In this document: positions 48,502 through 61,088 of the stretch, one piece after another
How positions within the stretch are numbered: the first letter of the stretch is position 1
Layout: every line of letters starts with the position of its first letter
Source of the DNA: an uncultured Alphaproteobacteria bacterium
GTDB taxonomy: Bacteria > Pseudomonadota > Alphaproteobacteria > HIMB59 > GCA-002718135
Length of the DNA: 64,000 nt
Assembly (NCBI GenBank): GCA_902518705.1
Contig: CABYHW010000003.1
Coordinates: 1 to 64,000 of the forward strand
Reading direction: 5' to 3'
Made by a program: the position numbers and the translations under genes
Notes under the pieces: model-generated
What the model was told of the DNA's origin: nothing
The model's input: the letters and a program-made list of their open reading frames with translations, nothing else
Databases searched by the model: none

Positions 48502-48993
48502 CTAAGAGTTTTTTTTATTAAGTTGTTCTAAAGTATTTTTAGAAACAAAATTTGAAACATCCCCGCCTAGTTTGTGAACTTCTTTAACAAAATTAGATGA
48601 AATGAATGAGTTTTTTTCAGAAGTCATAAGAAATATTGTCTCGATATCGGGGTTAAGTTGGTAGTTCATACCTGTCATTTGAAATTCGTACTCAAAATCG
48701 GATACTGCTCGTAAACCACGAATTATACATGTGGCATTTTGATCTTTAGCAAAAGTTGTAAGTAATCCTGATAATTCAGTAACATTAATTTTTGAATTTA
48801 ATTCATTTACAGAACTGATATCACTTTTGATAATATTAATTCTTTCTTGAACACTAAACAATGAATCTTTGCTAATATTATTAGCAACAGCTATTACTAA
48901 ATTATCTACTATTCTTAATGATCTTTTAATTATGTCCATATGACCTGCGGTCATGGGATCAAAAGTGCCCGGATATATTCCAATTTTATTCAT
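48502..48993 (-). CDS. coaD: Pantetheine-phosphate adenylyltransferase
   Basis: [28 protein letters not shown]; start moved inside the ORF-track model, which begins within gyrA. Confidence 0.95.
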   Translation of the reverse strand: MNKIGIYPGTFDPMTAGHMDIIKRSLRIVDNLVIAVANNISKDSLFSVQERINIIKSDISSVNELNSKINVTELSGLLTTFAKDQNATCIIRGLRAVSDFEYEFQMTGMNYQLNPDIETIFLMTSEKNSFISSNFVKEVHKLGGDVSNFVSKNTLEQLNKKNS

Positions 48994-51664
48994 CATTTTC
49001 AAATTCTTGTATTCTAGAAACAGAAACAATTCTATCACTTTGAGGAATTTTAAAAATACTCACACCTTTTGTGGATCTTCCAGCTATTCTAATTTGATTT
49101 ACATTAACTCTAATAATTTGACCTTTATCACTAACAAGAATAATTTCATCATTGTCCTGAACAACAAAACAATCGACAACTTCACCATTTTTTTCAGATG
49201 TCATTATTCCAGTTATACCTTTTCCTCCTCTGTTTGAAATTCTATATTCATAAGCGGATGATCTTTTTCCAAAACCCTTTGATGTTATAGCTAAAAGAAA
49301 TTCCTCATTATTATTTAATTCTTCAAATCCATTTTTAAGTGATGAAGTTTCTTTTCTACTTTGAGATGCCGCTCTTAAATATTCTTGTCGAATACTCATA
49401 TCAATCACTGAGTGTTTCAAGATTGCTAGAGAAATAATAGTATTTCCTTTATCTAATTTTATACCTCTAACACCAGATGAATTTAAACCAGAAAATAATC
49501 TTAATTTTTCAACTGGAAAACGTAAACATTTTCCATTTGATGAAGAAAGTAAAATATCGTCATCTATAGTACAAAGTTTAACACCAATTAATTCATCTTT
49601 TTCATCAAGCTTAATAGATACTTTGCCTGAGTCCCTCAGTTCTCTTTTTCCACTCTTAGCAATATCAATTAATTTATTTTTTCTAACCATTCCATTTTTG
49701 GTTGTAAAAATAACATAAAATTTTTCCCACTGATTTTCATCCAGAGGTAACGGTAGAAAAGTTGATATTTTTTCAGAATCTTTAAATGGCAATAAATTTA
49801 CTATAGGCTTTCCTCTTGCCTTTAAGCTAGCTTCAGGAACATCATGAGATTTTAGAGAATAAACTTTTCCTAATGAAGAAAAAACTAAAAGTTTAGTATG
49901 AGTATCTGCAAAGTGAATTTCTTTAACAAAATCTTCTTCTCTTGTTGACATGCCAGTTTTACCTTTGCCTCCTCTATTTTGAGAACGATAATTAGATAAT
50001 AGTGATCTTTTTATGTATCCATTATTTGAAATAGTTAAAACTACATCTTCTTGTTGAATATATCTTAAATCATCTACTTGCTCATATTCTTGATCAATAA
50101 TCTCACTACGTCTTTTAGTTGCAAATTCTTTTTTTATTTCAGTTAATTCATTTTCTATTTCCTTTAGAAGAATGTCTCTTGAATTAAGTATAGATAAGTA
50201 ATTTTTAATCTCTAAAATTAAACTTTCTAAATCTTTTTGTATATCTTCTCTTTCTAAAGCAGTTAATTTTTGCAGTCTTAATTCTAAAATAGCTTTAGAC
50301 TGTGCGTCAGAGAAATTAAAAGTGTTGCTTTTTAACTCTACAGTATCATCCTCAACTAATTTAATAAAATTAATATTTTGTTTAGATACTTTCCATTTCT
50401 TTTTAATTAATTTTTCTTTTGCTTCTTTTGTATCTTTTGAACTTTTTATTAATTCTATAATTTCATCAATATGTTCATTAGTAACAACTAATCCAACTAA
50501 AATATGAGCTTTTTCTCTAGCTTTTTTAAGATCAAATAATGTTCTTTTTATTATTACTTCTTCTCTGAAATCTAAAAATGAAGATAAAATTTCTTTTAAA
50601 TTCATTTGTTCCGGCTTACCTTTATTTAAAGCAAGCATATTAGAATTAAATGTAGTTTGGATTAATGTATGCTTATAGAGTTGATTGAGAATAATGTTTG
50701 AGTCTACATCTTTTTTTAATTCTATCACAACCCTCACACCGTTTCTATCTGACTCATCTCTTAAATCTGAAATTCCTTCAACAATTCCATTTTTTACAAT
50801 TTCTGCAATCCTTTCTAATAATTTTGATTTATTAACCTGATAAGGTATTTCATGGAGAATAATTGCTTCTCGGTCTTTTTTGAAATTTTCAATACTGGTT
50901 TTCGATCTAACTACACACCCTCCTTTTCCAGTTTCAAAAGCTTCAGTTATGCCTTTTTTACCAATTATTTGACCTCCTGTTGGAAAATCAGGACCAAAAA
51001 TATATTTTTGAAGATCTGATATTTTACAATCTGGATTTTTAATAAGATATAAAGATGCATCTATTACTTCTCCTAAGTTATGTGGGGCAATATTAGTAGC
51101 CATTCCAACTGCAATTCCCGATGCGCCATTTACTAAAAGATTTGGAAATTGAGATGGCAAAACTGATGGTTCTTTTGTTGTGTCATCATAATTAGGTTGA
51201 AACGTAACAGTATTTTTATCAATATCCTCAACAAGCCTCTCGGATACTTTAGCAAGTCGTGCCTCAGTGTATCTCATTGCTGCAGGAGGGTCTCCATCTA
51301 AAGATCCAAAATTTCCTTGACCATCAACTAACTCTAATCGCATAGAAAAATCTTGTGCCATTCTAACCATAGAATTGTAAATAGCTGAGTCTCCATGAGG
51401 ATGATATTTACCCATTACATCACCGACTATTCTTGCAGATTTTTTGTATGGTTTATTAAAATTGTACCCTGACTCACTCATAGAATACAATATTCTTCTA
51501 TGAACTGGCTTTAAGCCATCTCTACAGTCTGGAAGTGCCCTACTAACTATTACGGACATTGCATAATCCAGGTAGGATTTTTGCATTTCTTGCTCTAAAC
51601 TTACTGAAGGTATATTAGTAGGTTCTTGATTGTCGTTATTTGATGTATCTAAATCGTCAGGCAC
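48986..51664 (-). CDS. gyrA: DNA gyrase subunit A
   Basis: [48 protein letters not shown]. Confidence 0.97.
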   Translation of the reverse strand: MPDDLDTSNNDNQEPTNIPSVSLEQEMQKSYLDYAMSVIVSRALPDCRDGLKPVHRRILYSMSESGYNFNKPYKKSARIVGDVMGKYHPHGDSAIYNSMVRMAQDFSMRLELVDGQGNFGSLDGDPPAAMRYTEARLAKVSERLVEDIDKNTVTFQPNYDDTTKEPSVLPSQFPNLLVNGASGIAVGMATNIAPHNLGEVIDASLYLIKNPDCKISDLQKYIFGPDFPTGGQIIGKKGITEAFETGKGGCVVRSKTSIENFKKDREAIILHEIPYQVNKSKLLERIAEIVKNGIVEGISDLRDESDRNGVRVVIELKKDVDSNIILNQLYKHTLIQTTFNSNMLALNKGKPEQMNLKEILSSFLDFREEVIIKRTLFDLKKAREKAHILVGLVVTNEHIDEIIELIKSSKDTKEAKEKLIKKKWKVSKQNINFIKLVEDDTVELKSNTFNFSDAQSKAILELRLQKLTALEREDIQKDLESLILEIKNYLSILNSRDILLKEIENELTEIKKEFATKRRSEIIDQEYEQVDDLRYIQQEDVVLTISNNGYIKRSLLSNYRSQNRGGKGKTGMSTREEDFVKEIHFADTHTKLLVFSSLGKVYSLKSHDVPEASLKARGKPIVNLLPFKDSEKISTFLPLPLDENQWEKFYVIFTTKNGMVRKNKLIDIAKSGKRELRDSGKVSIKLDEKDELIGVKLCTIDDDILLSSSNGKCLRFPVEKLRLFSGLNSSGVRGIKLDKGNTIISLAILKHSVIDMSIRQEYLRAASQSRKETSSLKNGFEELNNNEEFLLAITSKGFGKRSSAYEYRISNRGGKGITGIMTSEKNGEVVDCFVVQDNDEIILVSDKGQIIRVNVNQIRIAGRSTKGVSIFKIPQSDRIVSVSRIQEFENDE

Positions 51665-51806
51665 TAAAAAAATCCAAGTTTTCTAAGAAAAATTAAGAGT
51701 TTTTTATATCAAAAAGCACAATTTAAACCAATATAAATAAATGATTAAATTATATTAAAAAAATTATATTTTTCAGTAATTAAATAATAATATCTAATAT
51801 AAAAAT

Positions 51807-52301
51807 TTAAAAAGGGATATCTTCATCTAAATCATCAGAATCACCTGATTGATTTCCAAAAGAATTATCTTCAATTGGCTTGGATTGATCCATTTCTTGA
51901 GAATTATCTGATACCTGAGAATTATTATTTCTGCTGTCCAAGAGGGTTAAATTACAATTATATCCCTGTAAAATTACCTCTGTAGTGTATCTATCATTTC
52001 CATCTTTATCTTGCCATTTCCTTGTTTGAAGTTCTCCTTCAACATAAATTTTAGAGCCCTTTTTTACATATTTTTCTACTATATCGACTAAGCCGTCTCC
52101 AAAAACAACAATGTTATGCCAAGATGTTTTTTCTTTTTGTTCTTGAGTGTTTCTATCTTTCCATCTCTTTGAGGTAGCTATCGAAAATGAAGCCATTTTA
52201 GCTCCAGACTGCATAGATCTAATTTCAGGATCTCTTCCCAAGTTTCCTAATAAAATTGTTTTATTAACACTACCAACCATAAGAATTCTATATATATCCA
52301 T
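51807..52301 (-). CDS. ssb: Single-stranded DNA-binding protein
   Basis: VNKTILLGNLGRDPEIRSMQSGAKMASFSIATSKRWKD; acidic C-terminus DDLDEDIPF. Confidence 0.97.
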   Translation of the reverse strand: MDIYRILMVGSVNKTILLGNLGRDPEIRSMQSGAKMASFSIATSKRWKDRNTQEQKEKTSWHNIVVFGDGLVDIVEKYVKKGSKIYVEGELQTRKWQDKDGNDRYTTEVILQGYNCNLTLLDSRNNNSQVSDNSQEMDQSKPIEDNSFGNQSGDSDDLDEDIPF

Positions 52302-52337
52302 ATAACATATTAACGTTATTAGATAACACTAATATTC

Positions 52338-55142
52338 ATGAATTTAGATAAAATTGTTATAAAAGGTGCGAGAGAGCACAATCTTAAAAATATAAACTTA
52401 GAAATACCAAAGAATAAACTCGTAGTAATAACTGGTGTAAGTGGCTCAGGAAAATCGACATTAGCATTTGATACAATTTATTCTGAGGGACAAAGAAAAT
52501 ATGTTGAAAGTCTTTCTGCATATGCAAGACAATTTCTTCAAATGATGAATAAGCCTGATGTAGACAGTATTGACGGTCTATCACCAGCTATTTCTATTGA
52601 ACAAAAAACTACTCAAAAAAATCCAAGAAGCACCGTTGGAACTGTTACGGAAATCTACGATTACCTAAGAGTACTATATGCTAGAGTCGGTGTTCCATAC
52701 TCTCCAACAACAGGTAAACCAATTAAATCACAATCAGTAAGTGAAATGACTGATCTTATAATTAAAAATAATATTGATAAGAGAATTTATATTTTATCTC
52801 CAATAGTTAGGGATAGAAAAGGTGAATATCGAAAAGAAATCGAAGATTTAAAAAAAAGAGGTTATCAGCGTCTCAAAGTTGATAATGTTGTCTATGATAT
52901 AGATGAAGTGCCTTCACTAAAAAAGAATTTTAAACATAATATTGATGTTGTAATTGATCGACTTGTTGTAAAAAAAAATATCCAACAAAGGCTGAGTGAA
53001 AGCATAGAAGTTGCTTTAACACTATCAGATGGTTTGTTATATTTAGAAAATTTGGATACAAATAAAATATCTGTGTTTTCATCAAAATTTGCATGTCCTG
53101 TATCTGGATTTAGTATCGAAGAAATTGAACCTCGATTATTTAGTTTTAATGCACCGCAAGGTGCGTGTTCTGAGTGTGATGGATTAGGAGTTGAAAAATA
53201 TTTTGACGAAAACAAGATTGTGCCAGATGAGACTAGATCGATTTCTGATGGAGCTATTAAACCATGGGAAACAAAAGTATTTGGGTATCAAAAAAAATAT
53301 TTTGTTGAAACAATAGATAAAATTTTAAAACAATTCAAAGTTAAGAAAAATGTTCCATGGAGTGAAATTCCAAAAAAAGTAAAAAATATAATTCTTTATG
53401 GAGATGAGAATAGTGAACTAAATTTTTTATATGATTTTGAGGGAATAATTAACTTTATTGATCGAAAATATGAGGAAACAGAGAGATGGTGGCTTCAGTA
53501 TGAATTAGAAAAATATTTATCAGAAAGAGACTGTGAAGTTTGCAATGGTTTCCGTCTTAATGAGAAAGCTTTAGCAGTAAGAATTGATGAAAATCATATT
53601 GGTAATATTACTAAAAAATCAATTAGCGAATGTTTATACTGGTTTTCATCACTTGAAAGTAAACTTGATAAAAATAATAAAAAAGTTGCTGAAGGAGTTA
53701 TTAAAGAAATAAAAGATAGATTAGTTTTTTTAAATAGAGTTGGTTTAGATTATTTATCATTAGCAAGAGCTAGTAAAACTTTATCAGGTGGGGAAAGTCA
53801 AAGAATTAGATTAGCAAGTCAAATTGGTTCAGGTTTAACAGGAGTTTTATATGTTTTGGATGAACCTTCTATTGGGTTACATCAAAAAGATAATCAACAA
53901 CTAATTGAAACTTTATTTCGATTAAGAGATTTAGGAAATACAGTAATTGTTGTTGAGCATGATGAAGATGCAATAAGACAATCAGATCATATAATTGATA
54001 TTGGTGTTAAAGCTGGCGTTAATGGAGGTCACATAATTGCAGAAGGAGGACTTAAAAAAATACTAAAAAATAATAAAAGTTTGACAGCAAAATATTTGAA
54101 TAAATCCTTAGAAATAGAAGTTCCAAAAAATAGAAGAAAATTTAATAAAAATAAAGTTTTTAAACTTAACAAAATAAAAACAAACAACTTAGATAATCTT
54201 AATATAACGTTACCTTTAGGGAATTTTATTACTGTGACTGGTGTTTCTGGAAGTGGTAAATCCTCATTGATTATTGATACTTTGTATCAAAGATTAGATG
54301 AGTATTTCAATAAATCATTAAATAAAGATGAAAGTCGTTTTAACTTTAAAGGTATTAATCATATTGATAAAGTAATTGATATTGATCAATCTCCTATTGG
54401 AAGAACACCAAGATCTAACCCAGCAACATATACAGGATGTTTTACTCCAATAAGAGATTGGTTTGCAAACTTAAATGAATCGAGTGCTAGAGGCTATAAA
54501 CCAGGTCGTTTTTCATTTAACGTTAAGGGTGGTAGATGTGAATCATGTGAAGGTGATGGTGTAAAAAAAATAGAAATGCATTTTTTAGCTGATGTTTATG
54601 TAGAGTGTGATATCTGCAAAGGTAAAAGGTATAATAGAGAGACTTTAGAAGTAAAATATAAAGATAAATCAATTTCTGATGTTTTAGAAATGACCGTTGA
54701 GGAAGGTTACAAATTTTTTGATAAAATTCCTGCAATAAAACAAAAATTACAAACTTTAATGGATGTCGGATTAGATTATATAAAAATAGGTCAATCAGCT
54801 ACTACTTTGTCAGGTGGTGAGGCGCAAAGAATAAAATTATCAAAAGAATTATCAAAAAGATCTACAGGAAAAACATTATATATTCTTGATGAGCCAACAA
54901 CTGGCCTTCATTTTGATGATGTTAAAAAATTACTTAAAATTCTTCATACCCTCGTTGACGAAGGAAACACTGTAATCGTGATTGAACACAATCTTGATGT
55001 TATTAAAACAGCTGATCATATAATTGATCTTGGTCCACTAGGAGGTGTTAATGGTGGCCAAATTGTTGGAACAGGAACACCTGAAGATATTGCAAATAAT
55101 AAAAAAAGCTATACAGGTGAATTTTTAAAGAAAATTTTATAA
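52338..55142 (+). CDS. uvrA: Excinuclease ABC subunit A
   Basis: [54 protein letters not shown]. Confidence 0.98.
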   Translation: MNLDKIVIKGAREHNLKNINLEIPKNKLVVITGVSGSGKSTLAFDTIYSEGQRKYVESLSAYARQFLQMMNKPDVDSIDGLSPAISIEQKTTQKNPRSTVGTVTEIYDYLRVLYARVGVPYSPTTGKPIKSQSVSEMTDLIIKNNIDKRIYILSPIVRDRKGEYRKEIEDLKKRGYQRLKVDNVVYDIDEVPSLKKNFKHNIDVVIDRLVVKKNIQQRLSESIEVALTLSDGLLYLENLDTNKISVFSSKFACPVSGFSIEEIEPRLFSFNAPQGACSECDGLGVEKYFDENKIVPDETRSISDGAIKPWETKVFGYQKKYFVETIDKILKQFKVKKNVPWSEIPKKVKNIILYGDENSELNFLYDFEGIINFIDRKYEETERWWLQYELEKYLSERDCEVCNGFRLNEKALAVRIDENHIGNITKKSISECLYWFSSLESKLDKNNKKVAEGVIKEIKDRLVFLNRVGLDYLSLARASKTLSGGESQRIRLASQIGSGLTGVLYVLDEPSIGLHQKDNQQLIETLFRLRDLGNTVIVVEHDEDAIRQSDHIIDIGVKAGVNGGHIIAEGGLKKILKNNKSLTAKYLNKSLEIEVPKNRRKFNKNKVFKLNKIKTNNLDNLNITLPLGNFITVTGVSGSGKSSLIIDTLYQRLDEYFNKSLNKDESRFNFKGINHIDKVIDIDQSPIGRTPRSNPATYTGCFTPIRDWFANLNESSARGYKPGRFSFNVKGGRCESCEGDGVKKIEMHFLADVYVECDICKGKRYNRETLEVKYKDKSISDVLEMTVEEGYKFFDKIPAIKQKLQTLMDVGLDYIKIGQSATTLSGGEAQRIKLSKELSKRSTGKTLYILDEPTTGLHFDDVKKLLKILHTLVDEGNTVIVIEHNLDVIKTADHIIDLGPLGGVNGGQIVGTGTPEDIANNKKSYTGEFLKKIL

Positions 55143-55157
55143 ATCAAAGGAAACAAA

Positions 55158-55754
55158 ATGATAAATCTAGAGTTACCAGATCTACCCTACAGTAAAGATG
55201 CTCTAATGCCGTATATGTCGGCTGAAACTTTGGAGTTGCATCATGATAAGCACCACATGGCTTACATTACTAATGGAAATAAGTTTATTAAAGAACAAAA
55301 TATATCAGATGATAATGTTAATGATATAGTAATCAACTCTTATCAAAAAAATGCTCCAATATTCAACAATGTAGCTCAGCATATAAATCATGTTCATTTT
55401 TGGGAAGTAATGAAAAATAATCCAGATGGTAAAATTCCCTCTGAGCTCGAAAGTAAGATAGTTTCAGATATTGGTTCAGTTGAAAAAATGAAAGAAGATT
55501 TTATAAATGCTGGTATTGGACAATTTGGGTCAGGTTGGTGTTGGTTAGTCTTAAATAATGGAAAATTAGAAATTACTAAAACACCAAATGGGGAAAACCC
55601 AATCGTACATGGTCATACTCCTCTACTTGGTTGTGATGTTTGGGAACACTCATATTATGTTGATTATAGAAATAGAAGACCTGATTATTTAAAAGCTTTT
55701 ATCGATAATTTAGTTAATTGGGAAAAAGTTACAGAAAACTTAAATAACGCTTAA
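55158..55754 (+). CDS. sodB: Fe/Mn superoxide dismutase
   Basis: LELPDLPYSKDALMPYMSAETLELHHDKHHMAYI; GCDVWEHSYYVDYRNRRPDYL. Confidence 0.95.
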   Translation: MINLELPDLPYSKDALMPYMSAETLELHHDKHHMAYITNGNKFIKEQNISDDNVNDIVINSYQKNAPIFNNVAQHINHVHFWEVMKNNPDGKIPSELESKIVSDIGSVEKMKEDFINAGIGQFGSGWCWLVLNNGKLEITKTPNGENPIVHGHTPLLGCDVWEHSYYVDYRNRRPDYLKAFIDNLVNWEKVTENLNNA

Positions 55755-56650
55755 TCATCTTCATCTTGCGGTCTAAACTTAAAAATTAATAAAGTTGGGA
55801 CCGCAATAAAAACAGATGAATAAGTACCAATTATTACACCTATAATCATTGTTAAAGCAAAAGGTCTAATAACCTCTCCACCAAATATAAATAAAGAAAC
55901 TAATGCAAGAAGCGTTGTTAAACTTGTCATTATAGTTCTGGATAAAGTGTTATTAACTGATAAGTTAAATAAATCTACCAATTCTAGTTTTTTATATTTT
56001 CTTAAGTTTTCACGAACTCTATCAAAGATCACTACTGTATCATTAATAGAATATCCAGCAATTGTAAGAATTGCTGCTATTGTTGCAAGAGAAAATTCTA
56101 CATTAAGAATAGATAGCAATCCAAGAGTAAACAATACATCATGAGTTAATGCAACAACTGCGCCGAAACCAAATTGCCATTCAAAACGCAACCAAATGTA
56201 AATTAAAATGGCAATTAGTGCAAAAGAAACAGCTTGAAATCCTCTAAACAGAAGCTCAGAACTAATTGTAGGACCAACAAATTCAGACCTTCTAAACTCA
56301 ACAACCTTGTCTTGAATTAAATTTTTGACAGAATTAACTGTTTGAATACTTTCTTGATTACTTTTATTTTGAAGTCGAATTAAAATAATATTCTCATTAC
56401 CAAATTCCTGTAAAGATACATCACTATAAGAAGAAGATAAAATTTCTCTTAGCTCACCAATTGAAGTATTTTTTGTACTTACTTCAATTAAAGTACCTCC
56501 TTTAAAATCAATTCCAAGATTTAAACCCTTTATACTTAATAAGCATATTGAGATTAATATGGCTAAAATAGAAAAAATTAAAAAATTTCTTCTTAAGCCT
56601 AAAAAATTAATATTAGGCTCAACTGGAATAATTTTATTTAAACCAAACAT
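55751..56650 (-). CDS. secF: Protein translocase subunit SecF
   Basis: LGIDFKGGTLIEV; AGYSINDTVVIFDRVREN. Confidence 0.97.
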   Translation of the reverse strand: MFGLNKIIPVEPNINFLGLRRNFLIFSILAILISICLLSIKGLNLGIDFKGGTLIEVSTKNTSIGELREILSSSYSDVSLQEFGNENIILIRLQNKSNQESIQTVNSVKNLIQDKVVEFRRSEFVGPTISSELLFRGFQAVSFALIAILIYIWLRFEWQFGFGAVVALTHDVLFTLGLLSILNVEFSLATIAAILTIAGYSINDTVVIFDRVRENLRKYKKLELVDLFNLSVNNTLSRTIMTSLTTLLALVSLFIFGGEVIRPFALTMIIGVIIGTYSSVFIAVPTLLIFKFRPQDEDD

Positions 56651-58200
56651 TATAGTTTTAATTCCTTTTTATTTGCAAATGATAAGTACATATAAACTAA
56701 AAAATTTGTAAGCATTAAAGCGGTGAACATAGATGCTATTACACCCAGAGACAGTGTAATTGAAAAACCTCTAATTGGACCAGAACCAAATGCAAATAGT
56801 AAAACAGCAGCAATCAAAGTAGTAATATTGGCGTCGAGTATAGTTGACATAGCTCTGTCAAAGCCATTTTTTACAATCTGAAAAACTTTTGTTTGTTTTA
56901 AACTCTCTTCTTTAATTCTTTCAAAAATTAGAACATTTGCGTCCACTGCCATACCAATTGTTAATACAATTCCAGCTATACCAGGTAATGTTAATGTTGC
57001 ACCAATAGTTCCTAATAATGAAATAATTATAAATAAATTTACAATTAATGAAACATTAGCTAAGGCACCAAAAGTTCCATATATGAGCATCATAAATATA
57101 CATACTAAAACCATACCAATAATAGCAGCTATTTGACCAGCAGCAATAGAGTCTGCTCCTAAACCAGCCCCTACTGATCTTTCTTCAACTATTTCTAAAG
57201 GTGCTGGCAAGGCACCAGCTCTTAATAAAACAGCTAAATCAGATGCTTCCTGAGCATTAAAATTTCCAGTTATGATTCCTGAGCCTCCTGTAATAGCACT
57301 ACTAATTCTAGGAGCTGTAATAACAACACCATCTAATACAACAGCAAGATTTTTACCGATATTATTTGTTGTGACTTTACCAAATTTTTGAGCACCTTCA
57401 GTATCAAAACGAAATGACACTGCATGACCTTCTGTTTGATCAAATGAACCTTTAGCATCTACTAAATTTTCTCCACCAACAACTGCTCTTTTATCTAATA
57501 AATATTTTGTATTTTCATCATACATGTCTGGAACAATAATTTTTCCAAAAGGAGCTAAGTTATTTTGAAGAGCTGAAGTATTCTCATTATCTACAATGTG
57601 AAAAGTTAATTTTGCAGTTTTACCCAATAAATCTTTAATTCTTTCAGGATCCTTTACTCCTGGTAATTGTAAGAGTATTCTCTTTTTACCAGATCTTTGA
57701 ATTAAAGGTTCTTTGGTTCCAGATTCATCAATCCTTTTTCTAACAATTTCAAGTGATTGTTTAATTGCTGAGTCTTGAATAATTTTTCTATATTCATCAT
57801 TTAACTTTATACTAAGTCTATTATTACTAATTTGTAAAGAAACTCCTCTATACATTTGAAAAAAGCTATCTCTAATATCTTTTATTTTGTCTTTATTAGC
57901 AAAAAAAACTAAAACTTCATTTTCTTGAATATCAATTTTTTCAATTTTAACAGCTTGATCTCTAGAAATTAAACGAACACTATCGACAAAATTATCTAAC
58001 TCTTCTTTATATAAAACATCTAGTTGAACTTCTAATAATAAATAAGAACCACCTTGTAAGTCTAAACCTAAATTAATCTTGTTTTTTAAAAACCAATTTT
58101 CTGAATTTTCATCATAAATAATTGAAGGAATTGAAAAAATTATTCCTAATAAGACTAATGATACTACTGTAAATGATTTCCAGATGGGATAATTTTTCAT
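56650..58200 (-). CDS. secD: Protein translocase subunit SecD
   Basis: LGLDLQGGSYLLLEV; GMAVDANVLIFERIKEE. Confidence 0.97.
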   Translation of the reverse strand: MKNYPIWKSFTVVSLVLLGIIFSIPSIIYDENSENWFLKNKINLGLDLQGGSYLLLEVQLDVLYKEELDNFVDSVRLISRDQAVKIEKIDIQENEVLVFFANKDKIKDIRDSFFQMYRGVSLQISNNRLSIKLNDEYRKIIQDSAIKQSLEIVRKRIDESGTKEPLIQRSGKKRILLQLPGVKDPERIKDLLGKTAKLTFHIVDNENTSALQNNLAPFGKIIVPDMYDENTKYLLDKRAVVGGENLVDAKGSFDQTEGHAVSFRFDTEGAQKFGKVTTNNIGKNLAVVLDGVVITAPRISSAITGGSGIITGNFNAQEASDLAVLLRAGALPAPLEIVEERSVGAGLGADSIAAGQIAAIIGMVLVCIFMMLIYGTFGALANVSLIVNLFIIISLLGTIGATLTLPGIAGIVLTIGMAVDANVLIFERIKEESLKQTKVFQIVKNGFDRAMSTILDANITTLIAAVLLFAFGSGPIRGFSITLSLGVIASMFTALMLTNFLVYMYLSFANKKELKL

Positions 58201-58212
58201 TAATAAAAAAAT

Positions 58213-58554
58213 TTATTTTTTTCTAGAAAATAAAGAGAAGCCAGATTTACTTTTATTCTCTTCTTTTGGTGGTTCTTTTTTTTGAACTTCTGGCATTGCA
58301 TATAAATCTGCAACCATTCCGGATGCAATTTTTATTTCAACATTTTCAGCAACTTCTAAGGTTAATTCCCTATTATCAGCTACCTTATTTATAGTTCCGA
58401 TAATTCCACCTGAAGTTACTATTTTATCACCTCTTTTGAGATTGGATAGCATTTCTTTGTGCTGTTTAACTTTTCTTTGTTGTGGTCTAATTAATAAAAA
58501 ATAAAAAACTACAAATATTAATATAAGTGGTAAAAATGTTCCAAATGCTTCCAT
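58213..58554 (-). CDS. yajC: Preprotein translocase subunit YajC
   Basis: FYFLLIRPQQRKVKQHKEMLSNLKRGDKIVTSGGIIGTI. Confidence 0.96.
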   Translation of the reverse strand: MEAFGTFLPLILIFVVFYFLLIRPQQRKVKQHKEMLSNLKRGDKIVTSGGIIGTINKVADNRELTLEVAENVEIKIASGMVADLYAMPEVQKKEPPKEENKSKSGFSLFSRKK

Positions 58555-58629
58555 AATAGTACCTATGATGATTTAATTTGAGAGATTTATTATACTGTGT
58601 AATAAGAAAAATCAAATAAAGTATTTATA

Positions 58630-59433
58630 ATGTTTTTAAGCAATTTTTTATCAAATCTTACACTCTCAAGAGGAAATTCATTTATTTGGGATAGTAAAAT
58701 AAAAAACCTCAAAATAATCAATCATTTTAGATTTATAGATCTTGATCTTTTAATTGGAATAGAAAGGCAAAAGAAAACTATTTATGATAATACGATAAAT
58801 TTTGCTGAAGGAAATTTTACAAATAATGCCTTGTTATGGGGATCAAGAGGTAATGGTAAAAGCTCACTAATTAAATCAGTTTTTAATGAAATAAATAAAA
58901 AAAATAAGAATTTAAAATTAATACAATTAAATAAAAATAATATTTTTGATATTGAAATTATTTATGAAAAATATGCAAATTTAAAAAATTATAATTTTAT
59001 AATTTTTATTGATGATTTATCATTTGAAAAAATAGATAGCGATTACAAAATAATTAAATCTACTTTAGATGGAAGTATACAAAATCAGCCTAAAAATATT
59101 GTTCTTTATGTAACTTCTAATAGAAGACATTTAATGCCAAGAGATATGATAGAAAATGAAAGATCCTCTGCTATTCATACAGATGAAAGTGTTGAAGAAA
59201 AAATAAGTTTAAGTGATCGTTTTGGTCTATGGATTGGCTTTCATAATATTTCTCAAAATGATTTTGTTAATATAATTTTTAGGTATTGTGAAAAATTTAA
59301 ACTTCCTTTTAATGATAAGATTGAAAAAGAAGCAATTAAATGGAGTTTACAAAGAGGTAATAGAACTGGTAGATCAGCATGGCAATTTATTATTAATTAT
59401 GCAGCTGAAAATAATAAAAAAATAGATATTTAA
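58630..59433 (+). CDS. DUF815 family AAA ATPase
   Basis: ALLWGSRGNGKSSLIKSV; NIVLYVTSNRRHLMPRDMIENE. Confidence 0.9.
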   Translation: MFLSNFLSNLTLSRGNSFIWDSKIKNLKIINHFRFIDLDLLIGIERQKKTIYDNTINFAEGNFTNNALLWGSRGNGKSSLIKSVFNEINKKNKNLKLIQLNKNNIFDIEIIYEKYANLKNYNFIIFIDDLSFEKIDSDYKIIKSTLDGSIQNQPKNIVLYVTSNRRHLMPRDMIENERSSAIHTDESVEEKISLSDRFGLWIGFHNISQNDFVNIIFRYCEKFKLPFNDKIEKEAIKWSLQRGNRTGRSAWQFIINYAAENNKKIDI

Positions 59434-59434
59434 T

Positions 59435-60157
59435 TTACTCAAAATCAAAATTTATTTTTTCTAAACCTGATACTCCGTCCTTTAAATGATAAATATTTAC
59501 TTGATTAAGCTGCTCAACAAATCCATTAGCTAAAATTGAAGATATGTCTCCATTTTGGCTTATAAAAATAACTTTCTCTCCTATTTGAATATTTTCTTTA
59601 TACTTTTCAAAAAAATCTGGAAAAAAATTACCATTTTTATCAAATGCTGTTATCTGTATTGCTCCTGGGATTTTATTTTTATTAGTTATTTGATCTGCAT
59701 TTCTAATATCTATAATTTTAAAATCATCTGTAATCGCTAATTTTAATTGGTAACCATCTATTTCCTTATATCCAGGTGGAATTACTTTTATTACTTCAAT
59801 ATCAAAAATAAGATTTGATTTTGGTGGAATTAAATTTCCTGCCCCACTTTCTCCGTAAGCTAATTGATAAGGAATAAATATTGTTCTTTTTCCACCTTCT
59901 CTCATACCAAGTAACCCAGTTTCCCAACCTAGGATTACTTTCCTTACTCCTATTTGAAAATCAAAAAATTGCCCCCTATCGTATGAACTATCAAAAACGG
60001 TATTGTCCTCGAGTCTACCGATGTAATGAACAGATAATTTTGAATGATTTTTTACCTCTAAACCATTACCAACGGTTTCATTTAAGATCTTAACTTCGAT
60101 AGAAAAAGATTTATAGCTAAAAAAGATAAGAAATAAAAATAATAAGATTTTATACAT
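59435..60157 (-). CDS. FKBP-type peptidyl-prolyl isomerase fused to rhodanese-like domain
   Basis: LSVHYIGRLEDNTVFDSSYDRGQFFDFQIGVRKVILGWETGLLGMREGGKRTIFIPYQLAYGESG then IIDIRNADQITNKNKIPGAIQI. Confidence 0.88.
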   Translation of the reverse strand: MYKILLFLFLIFFSYKSFSIEVKILNETVGNGLEVKNHSKLSVHYIGRLEDNTVFDSSYDRGQFFDFQIGVRKVILGWETGLLGMREGGKRTIFIPYQLAYGESGAGNLIPPKSNLIFDIEVIKVIPPGYKEIDGYQLKLAITDDFKIIDIRNADQITNKNKIPGAIQITAFDKNGNFFPDFFEKYKENIQIGEKVIFISQNGDISSILANGFVEQLNQVNIYHLKDGVSGLEKINFDFE

Positions 60158-61035
60158 TAATTTGCTTCCTTTAATTGTTTGATTTGCGAAGGTAATGAAA
60201 CAATTCCACTTAAAACTATAAATATTGCTCCAATATAAGCATATAAATTCATATATTCATTAAATATAAATATTCCAACTAAAGATGACCATAAAACCTG
60301 GAGGTAAACTAAGCTAAATACTGATGCATAATGTTTTTGCGCAATCTTAAAAGCAGTAGTTGCAAAAAACATTGCTGAATTAATAAATAATGCAGCAGTT
60401 GAAATTAAAATAAATTCAAAAAGAGTTACTTTTAATGGATTCATAAAAAATAAAGGTATTGAAATAAAGTGAACAAAGAAACCACCATAAAGAAAATAAC
60501 CAATATTTGTAGTTACATGATTATATTTATTTACAATAAATGTTGTAATTGTAATTAATAATACCCCGATAAGAACAATTAGATAATAAATATTAAAGCT
60601 TTCAAATCCCGGCTGTATAACAAATATCACACCTAAAAAACCAATGAACAAAGATATGTAAGTTAAAAAATTTAATTTTTCATTTAGTAAAAAAATGGCA
60701 AATATTGTTCCCATCAATGGAGCAGTCATATTTAATGTTGTAAATTCTGGAAGTTTAATTTGTTCAAGTGTTATAAAGGCAATAAAAGGCAAAGGGATAT
60801 TTAAAAAACCTCTAAAAATAGGTGGATAATAATTAGTGCATTTTATATTTTTTTTTAAAGTTCCATTAAAAAATAAATATAAGGGGAAACTTAAATAAAT
60901 GGGTATTCCATAAAAGATGAAATGATAAAATTTTACATCTGTTTGGGTTAGGTAGTTTATTATCGCATCATTTGTTACAAAAAAAATTCCAGCAAAAAAT
61001 AAAAGAATTGAAGAATAAATTATACTTTTTTTCAT
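60157..61035 (-). CDS. DMT superfamily (EamA) transporter
   Basis: Start at MKKSIIYSS preferred over the ORF-track start at 61098; ENxTxxxAPLMGTIFAIFLLNEKL, FLGVIFVIQPG. Confidence 0.85.
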   Translation of the reverse strand: MKKSIIYSSILLFFAGIFFVTNDAIINYLTQTDVKFYHFIFYGIPIYLSFPLYLFFNGTLKKNIKCTNYYPPIFRGFLNIPLPFIAFITLEQIKLPEFTTLNMTAPLMGTIFAIFLLNEKLNFLTYISLFIGFLGVIFVIQPGFESFNIYYLIVLIGVLLITITTFIVNKYNHVTTNIGYFLYGGFFVHFISIPLFFMNPLKVTLFEFILISTAALFINSAMFFATTAFKIAQKHYASVFSLVYLQVLWSSLVGIFIFNEYMNLYAYIGAIFIVLSGIVSLPSQIKQLKEAN

Positions 61036-61088
61036 ATAATGAATTGAAGGATTGTATGATAAAAAAAAGTACTTATATTGATACTTCA

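Noticed and set aside
48953-49237. 94-aa plus-strand ORF across coaD/gyrA junction
   Set aside because: Antisense to both genes; Asn/Ser-rich shadow translation.
52892-53215. 107-aa minus-strand ORF within uvrA
   Set aside because: Antisense shadow of a well-supported uvrA coding sequence.
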